Of a stretch of 60,165 bases of DNA, positions 42,508-48,880 are shown piece by piece. This stretch comes from a virus. The translations under genes were made by a program, and so were the position numbers. The stretch spans positions 1-60,165 of the IMG/VR virus record IMGVR_UViG_3300036785_001387; one strand, 5' to 3'. Position 1 is the first letter of the stretch, and each line of letters starts with the position of its first letter. The notes under the pieces are model-generated. The model was not told the origin of the DNA. It ran no database searches and saw nothing but the letters and a program-made list of their open reading frames with translations.

Positions 42508-43294
42508 AGCGCTGCCCTCGCAATTGCTCGTGTTTTAGTGAGCTGATAAATTTTTGCTGCCACTGGGAGTGGTAATAAACCCGGCCCGTCGGATTCCAGT
42601 AGATCCGGAACTCGTTGAGCAGCTCAGGGGTAAAATCAGCCGTGGCTAAGCCGGACAGAAATGCGATCTGTTTAAAGTCGTCACCAGGCACCCAATCGAG
42701 CGACATCGGGAACATACCGAATTGCGGTGCAGGTTGTGGCGCCGGTGGGCGGTTGTTCAAAATGGCATTCAGGTGTGGGTTTGTCGGTGGTTTATTACCG
42801 GCTGAATTTTGAGCGTCGCCTAAGAGAGAGAGATCAGTATTTACTAAAGATCCGTCTTTACTAATGCCCTGAATTTCAGGATACGGATTTTCAGGATACG
42901 GTGATTTATCCGTTTCCTGATTTTCAGGATTCGGAGCCAAGCCTTGCAGCGCTTGTGGCTCATCCACTTCCTGAGTTTCAGGATGCGGTTGCGGCGTGTC
43001 GAAGACGAAATAGTCGAAACCGTCGGTCACTCCCTTGGCGTCGCGCAGTTGGAAACGGTGAATAAAACCTACCTGGATCAGTTCGTTCAGCAGCTTGTAA
43101 ACGGCATCACGGCCACAGCCGCGTACGCCCTTCTTCTCCTGCCACAAATGTGACGGATTGACTGACCAGCCATCAGGCTTGGACAGCAGGTAATGCAGCA
43201 TTCCTTCAGCCGCCCAGCTCAGCGTTTTATTGCCGATAGCCGCATTGTCGATCATGGTGAATCCACGCTGGCGGTTGGTTCTTACGATAGCCAT
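42242..43294 (-). CDS. O: O-like replication initiator with DnaT-type domain, 350 residues
   Basis: The N-terminal ~90 residues form a winged-helix DNA-binding domain (FTMIDNAAIGNKTLSWAAEG, CGRDAVYKLLNELIQVGFIH). The Pro/Glu-rich linker is encoded by the iteron region. Residues about 195-265 (FPMSLDWVPGDDFKQIAFLS...) match the DnaT-type single-strand-binding fold, and a Gly/Asp-rich tail closes the protein. It initiates phage replication with P and DnaB. Confidence 0.75.
   Translation of the reverse strand: MAIVRTNRQRGFTMIDNAAIGNKTLSWAAEGMLHYLLSKPDGWSVNPSHLWQEKKGVRGCGRDAVYKLLNELIQVGFIHRFQLRDAKGVTDGFDYFVFDTPQPHPETQEVDEPQALQGLAPNPENQETDKSPYPENPYPEIQGISKDGSLVNTDLSLLGDAQNSAGNKPPTNPHLNAILNNRPPAPQPAPQFGMFPMSLDWVPGDDFKQIAFLSGLATADFTPELLNEFRIYWNPTGRVYYHSQWQQKFISSLKHEQLRGQRYERPQRAEAGNGGGNATDRFQQGVAAIRAVQEKYGYGGGTEDDSGDCLDGDFTHVSDPLANVGQPNEYDGTDGGIWNGTDAGSVAGGN
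42868..42988. other. predicted phage replication origin (four iterons in the O gene)
   Basis: Four copies of CCTGAnTTTCAGGATnCGG: 42868-42886, 42887-42901 (lacking the CCTG half), 42916-42934 and 42970-42988. The CCTGA/TCAGG halves are themselves inverted. Location inside the linker-coding part of the initiator gene is the same as for the lambda origin. Confidence 0.85.
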
Positions 43295-43476
43295 TACTCA
43301 GACCTCGAAGCAGAGGCCCCATGTTTGTCACTTTCCCGCGAGTAGTACGCCTGCGTTACCCCTGACAGAGTCCCTGTGATAGCCAAACGCCGGGCTTCAT
43401 GCCCAGCGATACCCAGCTTCTTACCAATGAGGCTGGATATCAGTTCTACGGATTGGGTGGTCGATTGCTGGCTCAT
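43294..43476 (-). CDS. small early protein, 60 residues
   Basis: ATG 43476 with AAAGGAG is chosen over a further-upstream Met. MSQQSTTQSVELISSLIGKK... ends with a Ser/Arg-rich tail. Probably helical. Stop overlaps the start of the O-like gene, so translation is coupled. The position is that of a CII-type activator, but no helix-turn-helix is obvious and similarity to CII is not seen. Confidence 0.55.
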   Translation of the reverse strand: MSQQSTTQSVELISSLIGKKLGIAGHEARRLAITGTLSGVTQAYYSRESDKHGASASRSE

Positions 43477-43835
43477 AGTGGCAGCTCCTTTGTTGATGGA
43501 AGTGGCGGAAGCCATTCGGGAACCGGCAGGCCGGCGGCCTTCAGTTCGTTGTGGACGTGAACCAACATCTCGGGAGCTTCGGCGAACATAGCTAGGAAGC
43601 CCCGGATCGCGGCAACGTTGGTTTCAACTGCGGGGTTGGACGCCATAGCATCAGCGGCGCTTTTGATCGTCACTGCTTCACTCTCAGTCCATCGCGTTTT
43701 GATCTGGTCTTCTCGTACTGCAGCGAATGGCAGGCCGTTTTTGCCTACCTTCTTGCGGGATAACAACTCCCGGCGGACGCCAGAGGCTATCGCAGCCCCT
43801 GCCGTTCCGTCGCCTGGCTGGTAAATTGTGGTCAT
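43473..43835 (-). CDS. early protein, 120 residues, unknown
   Basis: First gene behind cro, started by TAAGGACTGACCAATGAC. Helical with a basic middle (RRELLSRKKVGKNGLPFAAV) and a Pro-rich end. It overlaps the next gene by 4 bases. Could be a replication or regulatory accessory. No family recognised. Confidence 0.55.
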   Translation of the reverse strand: MTTIYQPGDGTAGAAIASGVRRELLSRKKVGKNGLPFAAVREDQIKTRWTESEAVTIKSAADAMASNPAVETNVAAIRGFLAMFAEAPEMLVHVHNELKAAGLPVPEWLPPLPSTKELPL

Positions 43836-43855
43836 TGGTCAGTCCTTATGTAGTG

Positions 43856-44095
43856 CTAACAGGCTGGTTTGGTCAGAACCAGGCTTAAATTTTCAGGGTT
43901 GCGGCCGTAATCCGCTGGGTTGTAGGTATATGGGATTTCAGGAGAAATATGGCAAAGCAAAGCAATTTTTTCTGGCGTGGTTTTCCGCCAGGTAAAAACA
44001 GTTGGTCGTTCAACACTGAACGCCTTCGCAATGCCATTATCATTCCCGTACTTTTCTTTCAGGATCTGATACAGCGTTTTGCCTGTCGTAGTCAT
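43856..44095 (-). CDS. cro: Cro-like repressor, 79 residues
   Basis: ATG 44095 has GGAGG 5 bases upstream. A compact helical domain with a helix-turn-helix (YGNDNGIAKAFSVERPTVFTWRK) fits Cro or YdaS-type proteins. It is divergent from cI across the operator region and is the first gene of the rightward early transcript from pR. Confidence 0.8.
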   Translation of the reverse strand: MTTTGKTLYQILKEKYGNDNGIAKAFSVERPTVFTWRKTTPEKIALLCHISPEIPYTYNPADYGRNPENLSLVLTKPAC

Positions 44096-44116
44096 AGGCA
44101 CCTCCAGTTTCGAAAT

Positions 44117-44130
44117 GTAAGTTATTCTAC
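44117..44130. promoter_or_regulatory. repressor operator OR
   Basis: GTAAGTTATTCTAC. It differs by one base from the inverse of the two operators at pL (45600-45613, 45636-45649). It sits at the predicted start of the pR transcript. A weaker related site may lie at 44168-44181. Confidence 0.75.
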
Positions 44131-44132
44131 AT

Positions 44133-44160
44133 TTTATAGCAAGAAAATTGACGTCATGAA
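44133..44160 (-). promoter_or_regulatory. predicted pR promoter (extended -10)
   Basis: Minus strand TGC-TATAAA (44133-44138 plus extension) with a weak TTCATG -35, spacer 16. Transcribes cro and the replication genes; the operator covers its start point. Confidence 0.55.
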
Positions 44161-44190
44161 ACCTACGTTAGTTTTCCGTATCGTATAAGT

Positions 44191-44865
44191 ATGAAAACAC
44201 TCGGTGAACGTTTTAGATGGCGCCGCGAGCAGCTCGGCCTGACTCAAGAGGATGCCGTAAAAGAGATCAATCGCTTACTGCAAGGCGAGCGGAAACTCAC
44301 GCGCGTAACGATCAGCAACATAGAGAATGGCAGCCAAGAAAGCATGAAGGACAAGGTGCTATTGGCCGTAATTCAAGTGCTCAAGTGCTCTGCGGAATGG
44401 TTGGTAAACAATGTTGGTTCTATTGAGGGAAAGGCCATTAGCTCTTCCCCACTCAATGACATGGTAGATCTTCGACTTGTCCCCTATGTAACTTGGCAAA
44501 CTATTGTTAACTCGCAAAGTACTACCGTTTCTTCCTCGGGAAGTGATAAACATATCCCATGCCCAGTCCCTTGCAGCAACAATACTTTTTCGATAGATAT
44601 TAATGATGATTCCATGCTTCCACGATTTGAGATGGGCGACACAATCTTTGTTGATGAATCACTTCGCTCACCAATGAACGGGCAGTATATTATATCAGCA
44701 TTTAATGCATCTAATAATGTTGGACTTAAGCAATTTCAATTAATAGATAACATTGGGTATCTAAAAGCAACAAACCCTGATTACCCTCAAGAAATGAGGT
44801 TTGTTAAATTTGATAGTAACTGTCGTATAATTGGAACTGTAATCTGTCATATAAAACCAATATAG
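44191..44865 (+). CDS. cI: CI-like repressor (HTH + S24), cleavage site absent, 224 residues
   Basis: Residues 1-75 form an XRE-type helix-turn-helix (LGLTQEDAVKEINRLL). Residues about 95-224 are an S24/LexA-type dimerisation-peptidase domain with Ser141 (NDDSML) and Lys180. Where related repressors have Trp-x-x-Ala-Gly, this one reads TWQTIV (101-106), so self-cleavage is doubtful. No ribosome site precedes the ATG, as for leaderless lambda cI mRNA. Base composition shifts from GC-rich (HTH) to AT-rich (C-terminal half), a mosaic junction. It maintains lysogeny. Confidence 0.85.
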   Translation: MKTLGERFRWRREQLGLTQEDAVKEINRLLQGERKLTRVTISNIENGSQESMKDKVLLAVIQVLKCSAEWLVNNVGSIEGKAISSSPLNDMVDLRLVPYVTWQTIVNSQSTTVSSSGSDKHIPCPVPCSNNTFSIDINDDSMLPRFEMGDTIFVDESLRSPMNGQYIISAFNASNNVGLKQFQLIDNIGYLKATNPDYPQEMRFVKFDSNCRIIGTVICHIKPI

Positions 44866-44873
44866 GATTTGTG

Positions 44874-45266
44874 ATGGTAAAAAATTTTCTTGGAGCCGCC
44901 TTATTTTCTCTGGCACTCCCATCAATCGGTGCCAATCAGCTTTGCAATGTTGTAAGCGGTGCAGTACTGATCGCACAGGACCCTCAAAACACCAAACTGG
45001 GTAATGTGACAAATAGCTACGATTCCGATTCTATTTTTAATGAATATGGCACATATGGAAGTCAATATAGCTCAAACTCCATTTGGAATGAATATAGCAC
45101 TTTTGGAAGTGAATACAGCCAATACTCACCTTTCAATGCTTATTCCAGTAACCCTCCAATGATTATTAAGCAAGGGCAAATAATAGGATATTTATCTGCT
45201 AATAAAAGAATTAATAACAGCGTAACTCCCAACTTGCTCAAGGCGCTTTGTGAAGATGAACTCTAA
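44874..45266 (+). CDS. secreted repeat protein behind cI, 130 residues
   Basis: AGGA precedes the ATG. A signal peptide (about 1-21, ending LPSIGA) is followed by CNVVSGAVL and then two to three imperfect repeats of a Tyr/Ser/Asn motif (SIFNEYGTYGSQY, SIWNEYSTFGSEY, PFNAYSSNPP), then a charged end. Probably periplasmic or at the outer membrane. It would be co-transcribed with cI, so it is made in the lysogen; the position equals that of rexAB. Plausible superinfection exclusion or surface modification protein. Family known to me only as such repeats, without function. Confidence 0.65.
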   Translation: MVKNFLGAALFSLALPSIGANQLCNVVSGAVLIAQDPQNTKLGNVTNSYDSDSIFNEYGTYGSQYSSNSIWNEYSTFGSEYSQYSPFNAYSSNPPMIIKQGQIIGYLSANKRINNSVTPNLLKALCEDEL

Positions 45267-45567
45267 GATAGAGAATATAAAAAACACTAATAAAATTAAA
45301 TATATTTACATCACTTACTATGTAATACTCTGTATTATTGCCTCGGAAGAAAATAAGGGGGTTTTTCATGATCTAGTAACCGGCGGCTTCATGTTTGCCT
45401 GGTCAATATTTGTAGGTGCTGTTATTACTCTCGTACTCTTCCCATTTTTGTCCACTTTCATAAAAGTCAGTCCATCTACAAAGAACTTTATCATTGATAA
45501 ATCACACTATTTTATAACAGCAATTGGTTTTAGTAGTGTGCTCTATCTCTTGTACTCCCACAACTAA
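45250..45567 (+). CDS. small membrane protein behind cI, 105 residues
   Basis: GTG 45250 has AAGG 6 bases before it and overlaps the previous gene by 17 bases; ATG 45256 is the alternative. Three hydrophobic segments (about 18-33, 43-70, 86-101) make it an inner-membrane protein. Very AT-rich like its partner. The secreted/membrane pair following cI suggests a two-part exclusion function. Confidence 0.6.
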   Translation: MKMNSKIENIKNTNKIKYIYITYYVILCIIASEENKGVFHDLVTGGFMFAWSIFVGAVITLVLFPFLSTFIKVSPSTKNFIIDKSHYFITAIGFSSVLYLLYSHN

Positions 45568-45599
45568 CCACCCCACCTTCAAATCTCACACCCCGAAAA

Positions 45600-45651
45600 G
45601 TAGAAAAACTTACAAAAACCACTTGACCAATGTGCGTAGAAAAACTTACAT
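45600..45651 (+). promoter_or_regulatory. pL promoter with two repressor operators
   Basis: TTGACC (45623-45628), 17-base spacer and TTACAT (45646-45651). Identical operators GTAGAAAAACTTAC lie at 45600-45613 and 45636-45649, 36 bases apart; the second covers the -10 region. They match the operator at pR in inverse orientation. Confidence 0.85.
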
Positions 45652-45672
45652 TTAAGCCATCCCAACCGGGAT

Positions 45673-45685
45673 TGCTCTTTAACAA
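45673..45685 (+). promoter_or_regulatory. boxA antitermination element
   Basis: TGCTCTTTAACAA is identical to the boxA found in enterobacterial rRNA leaders. It lies 22 bases after the pL -10 element. boxA binds NusB/S10 in transcription antitermination. A convincing boxB hairpin next to it is not seen. Confidence 0.75.
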
Positions 45686-45803
45686 ACAGGTAGCGACAGC
45701 AGTACAGGGTATCCAGCACCCGTCGCGGCGCAACTCAGTCGGATGATGTCCACTGATCGCTAAGCCTGTTTCGTCAACCCTTTCACATATGGAGGAAAAT
45801 ACG

Positions 45804-45815
45804 ATGATGAACTAA
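45804..45815 (+). CDS. three-codon minigene (Met-Met-Asn) in the pL leader
   Basis: GGAGG (45791-45795) is followed after 8 bases by ATG ATG AAC TAA. Good signal for a non-functional peptide length, reminiscent of the lambda bar minigenes or a leader peptide. May be chance. Confidence 0.35.
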   Translation: MMN

Positions 45816-46286
45816 CGCGGTTAAACCGCAGGCGAAAGCCAATGCAGCAGTAATGATGCTGCCCCGAGTCTCAATGAGAGCCAGATGCAGGATGCACACA
45901 TGCTGGTTAGGGTAAATGAATAAAAGTTGTGCCGGTAAGGCAGTTCGCCAGCCAAACGAACACCGGTTATTAGCGGCGATTGAGCGACAGAGACTCAAGG
46001 GCATGAGCGCGGCCACTGCGTGAGTGTGGCCCTAGCCGAGTAGGCTTTGGGATATGGTGAATGCGCAGGCTGATGCGCAAGTAGGATCTGATGGGTAGTG
46101 GTGCCTGATGAAAAATGTTGAGTAAGCAGCCAAATGTCAGGGCTATACCAATAAACAGCAACTGAAATCCTTGCCCCGGTGAAACCCCGGTGTCAACTAG
46201 GTCGCTGATAGTCATGCCGGAAACCAGTACCGGCCACCATATCACCAAAACCTAAACGACCAAAAGCACCACCCGAGGACTGACTA

Positions 46287-46550
46287 ATGACCATGATTAA
46301 AGCAAAAGCAAAATCTGCAAAAATACGCCGTGATCGTGAATTGCAAGAGCGGATCCAGCGCAGCAGTGACCGCATCGAAAAAACAACTCTGGTGCTAACT
46401 CGCTGCAAAACGATGCCGGATATGCCAGCACCACCGAAACCGCGCAAGCGCCGCACGGTTGAGAGCGAGCTTCTCGCACCTGGGCAAATCAGTGCTGCAG
46501 GTAAACAAAAAATGCGCGGTAGCAGCCGGATCCCCCGCGGCGTCATCTAA
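46287..46550 (+). CDS. small basic protein, 87 residues, unknown
   Basis: Start preceded by GAGGACTGACTA, a variant of the repeated start signal. MTMIKAKAKSAKIRRDRELQ... is rich in Lys and Arg, with a likely N-terminal helix and a Pro/Arg-rich middle (PPKPRKRRTVESELL). Could bind nucleic acid. First gene after the pL leader, which is the place of N in lambda, and an Arg-rich N analogue cannot be excluded. Followed by a terminator. Confidence 0.5.
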   Translation: MTMIKAKAKSAKIRRDRELQERIQRSSDRIEKTTLVLTRCKTMPDMPAPPKPRKRRTVESELLAPGQISAAGKQKMRGSSRIPRGVI

Positions 46551-46570
46551 GCCCCTTTCCTAACACTATG

Positions 46571-46599
46571 AGCCGTAGCTAACGCTGCGGCTTTTTTTT
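46571..46599 (+). terminator. intrinsic terminator
   Basis: AGCCGTAGC-TAAC-GCTGCGGCT and eight T, immediately after the basic protein gene. Confidence 0.9.
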
Positions 46600-46648
46600 C
46601 GCCCATACACCACCGGTGGCTGCGATGTAAAACAGCCGGGAGCTACCC

Positions 46649-46735
46649 ATGAGCACTCGAGGCAAATGGTTGTCAGCTGTTGTCATTATCTGCGTCATTT
46701 TTTGGGCGCTATTCATATATGGAATTTCACGATGA
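46649..46735 (+). CDS. 28-residue membrane peptide
   Basis: GGGAG lies 6 bases before the ATG. The peptide is a single membrane span with a short basic start (MSTRGKWLSAVVIICVIF...). Its stop overlaps the next start (ATGA), giving translational coupling. Similar tiny membrane peptides in lambdoid early-left regions affect the host envelope or division (Kil-like roles), but no homology is claimed. Confidence 0.55.
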   Translation: MSTRGKWLSAVVIICVIFWALFIYGISR

Positions 46736-46899
46736 AAGCGATAAATGAGCACGTTGGCTGGGGTGTTGATGGTCACGGCCTAAAGGTTCTTTTTTGTAAC
46801 AACTGCCGAGCGGTGTTTTATAGCACGCAGAACGGCGGGAAGATTATTCAGGCACAGCGGGTATTTGGCAAAAAACATCAGTGCAATGTGAGCAACTAA
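46732..46899 (+). CDS. small Cys-containing protein, 55 residues
   Basis: ATG overlaps the stop of the 28-residue peptide. Contains FCNNC and a C-terminal HQC, which could hold a zinc ion (zinc-ribbon-like). The C-terminal half is basic (RVFGKKHQC). No family recognised. Confidence 0.5.
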   Translation: MKAINEHVGWGVDGHGLKVLFCNNCRAVFYSTQNGGKIIQAQRVFGKKHQCNVSN

Positions 46900-47012
46900 C
46901 CCCCACCGCGCCCTGCCGGGCGCATTCATTCGCATGTGGCTTGGCGTGCCTTCGGGGCGTCCACGCGACAACAGGCCACAGCCGAATGAATTAATTGCTG
47001 TGTAGTCACCTT

Positions 47013-47037
47013 GCCCCGCTTGTCGGGGCTTTTTTTT
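47013..47037 (+). terminator. intrinsic terminator
   Basis: GCCCCG-CTTGT-CGGGGC followed by eight T. It separates the first small ORFs from the KTSC and recombination genes. Confidence 0.9.
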
Positions 47038-47085
47038 GCCCCTACATCAGCCCACCAGCTTTTTCATCAACCAAAGGAAAACATC

Positions 47086-47346
47086 ATGACCCCGATCAAC
47101 ATGACCCCCGTCGAATCCTCCCAGATCGACAGCATCGGCCACGACTCGGCCACCAACACGCTGGCCATCCGTTTCAAGTCAAAAGGCGCGCCATCGTCGC
47201 TGTATCACTACAGCAATGTAACGCCGGAGGATTTTGCCGCGTTCAGCAGTGCCGAATCCGTCGGTTCCCACTTCTACAAACACATCAAAGCGGATACCGA
47301 GCGCTTCCCGTTCCAGCGAATCAATGAAAAGAAGGATGACGAATAA
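47086..47346 (+). CDS. KTSC-domain protein, 86 residues
   Basis: AAAGGA precedes ATG 47086. Matches the KTSC fold signature: TPVESSQIDSIGHD, LAIRFKS, LYHYSNVTPEDF and SVGSHFYKHIK. Found in many phages; suggested to associate with nucleic acids, but the role is unknown. Confidence 0.75.
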   Translation: MTPINMTPVESSQIDSIGHDSATNTLAIRFKSKGAPSSLYHYSNVTPEDFAAFSSAESVGSHFYKHIKADTERFPFQRINEKKDDE

Positions 47347-47413
47347 CAGCGTGCTTTCACCATGCGCCAGGCTGCTGGCGCATGAGTAAGTTCACTGATA
47401 CCGGAGGCAAGCA

Positions 47414-47746
47414 ATGCACGACTACAACTATCAGCGGATGGTTGAGGAGACGCTTGAGCAGTACGACCGCACGTTAGCGGCGGATCCTGATGAAAAAGCT
47501 CTGCTCGATGAGCGCATTGAAGGTATGCGTAAAAGTCTGCGGGTATCGGTGTTCCAAAAACTGATTGCGGATCGCTGCTACATCGCAGGGTTAGACAAGC
47601 GCCCTCTTGTCGCACTAACAGAGTCGCCTGACATGGAGGAATACCTTTACTCGGTACAAACCGAAATCCTCACCCGGGTGGCAAAAGCTGAACGAGCATT
47701 CGAGCTTGATGCAGCACGCGATCCGCCCCCGCACGAAGTTCACTAG
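47414..47746 (+). CDS. early-left protein, 110 residues, unknown
   Basis: GGAGG at 47403-47407 precedes the ATG. Begins MHDYNYQRMVEETLEQYDRT, an acidic, all-helical protein. Lies between KTSC and the recombination genes. No domain recognised. Confidence 0.6.
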   Translation: MHDYNYQRMVEETLEQYDRTLAADPDEKALLDERIEGMRKSLRVSVFQKLIADRCYIAGLDKRPLVALTESPDMEEYLYSVQTEILTRVAKAERAFELDAARDPPPHEVH

Positions 47747-47759
47747 CCCCATAAACGAG

Positions 47760-47780
47760 AAAAGCCCCGCAAGCGGGGCT
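47760..47780. terminator. hairpin between early-left genes
   Basis: AGCCCCGC-AA-GCGGGGCT, a strong 8-bp stem. The T-rich side is on the minus strand, so it may terminate antisense transcripts or stabilise mRNA. Confidence 0.4.
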
Positions 47781-47825
47781 ATCCCGAGATGCGGCGACCA
47801 AACCGCAAATCATAAGGACTGGCCA

Positions 47826-47846
47826 ATGACCAAGGCCACCAGCTAG
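47826..47846 (+). CDS. possible six-residue minigene using the repeated start signal
   Basis: TAAGGACTGGCCAATGACC is the same start signal as at three minus-strand genes (35714, 41748, 43835), yet the frame stops after six residues (MTKATS). It could be a remnant of a deleted gene, a leader peptide, or chance. Confidence 0.3.
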   Translation: MTKATS

Positions 47847-47885
47847 CTGACCGGGGAACCACCCCCGATCAACACGGAGAATACC

Positions 47886-48044
47886 ATGAGCCATAACCCT
47901 ATCCAACAGATCCAGTACCAACACCGGATCGGCAGCCACAACATTCACCAATTCAAACACCGCCGTCACCCGTTGAAAGCCTGCGCCGTCGTTCTCAGCG
48001 TTTTCCGCTTATCTATCCGTAACTCCGTGAGGGCCGACCAATGA
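47886..48044 (+). CDS. small basic protein, 52 residues
   Basis: GGAG precedes the ATG; the stop overlaps the bet start (ATGA). MSHNPIQQIQYQHRIGSHNI... is His/Arg/Gln-rich with a C-terminal basic helix. Short basic ORFs of this kind often precede bet in enterobacterial phages. Function unknown. Confidence 0.6.
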   Translation: MSHNPIQQIQYQHRIGSHNIHQFKHRRHPLKACAVVLSVFRLSIRNSVRADQ

Positions 48045-48880
48045 GCAACATGGTAACAACGGGCAATTTACCGCAATCAGTCGCCGCCATGGGTATCGAT
48101 GAGCCAACCTGGAACGCGCTGAAAAACTCCATCTATCCCGGCGCGCGTGATGACTCTGTTGTCATGGCTGTCAGTTATTGCGTCGCCCGACAGTTAGATC
48201 CGCTGATGAAGCCGGTTCACTTAGTACCGATGAGCGTTAAAGATGCCCAATCAGGCAAAAACGAATGGCGCGACGTAGTGATGCCCGGCATCGGCCTTTA
48301 TCGCATTCAGGCCGATCGCTCAGGGAGCTATGCGGGCGCAAATGAGCCTGAATTTGGCGACGACATCACAAAGACGCTGAACGGCGTTGAAATCACCTTC
48401 CCCGCCTGGTGCAAGTACACCGTATGCAAGAGCATGCCCGACGGCAAGATCGTCGAATTCAGCGCCAAAGAATACTGGATGGAGAATTACGCGACTGCCG
48501 GCCGTGATAGCTCCGCGCCGAACGCTATGTGGAAGAAACGCCCTTATGGCCAGCTAGCGAAATGCGCCGAAGCGCAGGCACTACGCAAAGCATGGCCCGA
48601 AATCGGCCAGCAGCCCACGGCGGAAGAAATGGAAGGTAAATCCTTGGATATCAGCGATGCCAAGGATGTGACACCGCACAAAGAAACCCAAACGCCGCTG
48701 ACGTTGCCACATTACCCGGCTGACAAATTCAATCAAAACCTCCCTGGCTGGCAAAAGATGATCGAATCCGGCAGTAAAAAAGCCGATGCCGTGATCGCAA
48801 CCGTCAGCACCAAGTTCACTCTTTCAGAAGCTCAAACCGAAGCTATCCGTAAATTGGAGCCTATCGATGCAAATCATTAA
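48041..48880 (+). CDS. bet: Bet/RecT-family single-strand annealing protein, 279 residues
   Basis: Recognisable Bet pattern: WNALKNSIYPGARDDSVVMA, YCVARQLDPLMKPVHLVPM, VVMPGIGLYRIQADRSGSYA and KRPYGQLAKCAEAQALRKAW. It binds single-stranded DNA and anneals complementary strands. It overlaps the exonuclease gene by 14 bases, forming the phage recombination pair. Confidence 0.9.
   Translation: MSNMVTTGNLPQSVAAMGIDEPTWNALKNSIYPGARDDSVVMAVSYCVARQLDPLMKPVHLVPMSVKDAQSGKNEWRDVVMPGIGLYRIQADRSGSYAGANEPEFGDDITKTLNGVEITFPAWCKYTVCKSMPDGKIVEFSAKEYWMENYATAGRDSSAPNAMWKKRPYGQLAKCAEAQALRKAWPEIGQQPTAEEMEGKSLDISDAKDVTPHKETQTPLTLPHYPADKFNQNLPGWQKMIESGSKKADAVIATVSTKFTLSEAQTEAIRKLEPIDANH

Larger units (their letters stand above)
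45652..46286 (+). other. pL leader region without a sizeable gene
   Basis: About 630 bases after pL carry no convincing ORF above 40 codons on the plus strand. It holds a boxA, a two-Met minigene with a very good ribosome site, and several short inverted repeats (for example CCCCGGTGAAACCCCGG near 46173). No N-like gene is visible. It may act as a structured antitermination or regulatory RNA. Confidence 0.5.

Noticed and set aside
42868-42988. Repeats in the O gene as a CRISPR array
   Set aside because: Repeats are short, unevenly spaced and in frame within a coding linker; they are replication iterons.
43294-43476. CII activator
   Set aside because: Position fits but no helix-turn-helix or CII-like sequence is visible in the 60-residue protein.
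44168-44181. Second operator in the cI-cro region
   Set aside because: Only about 9 of 14 positions match the operator consensus; mentioned but not called as a site.
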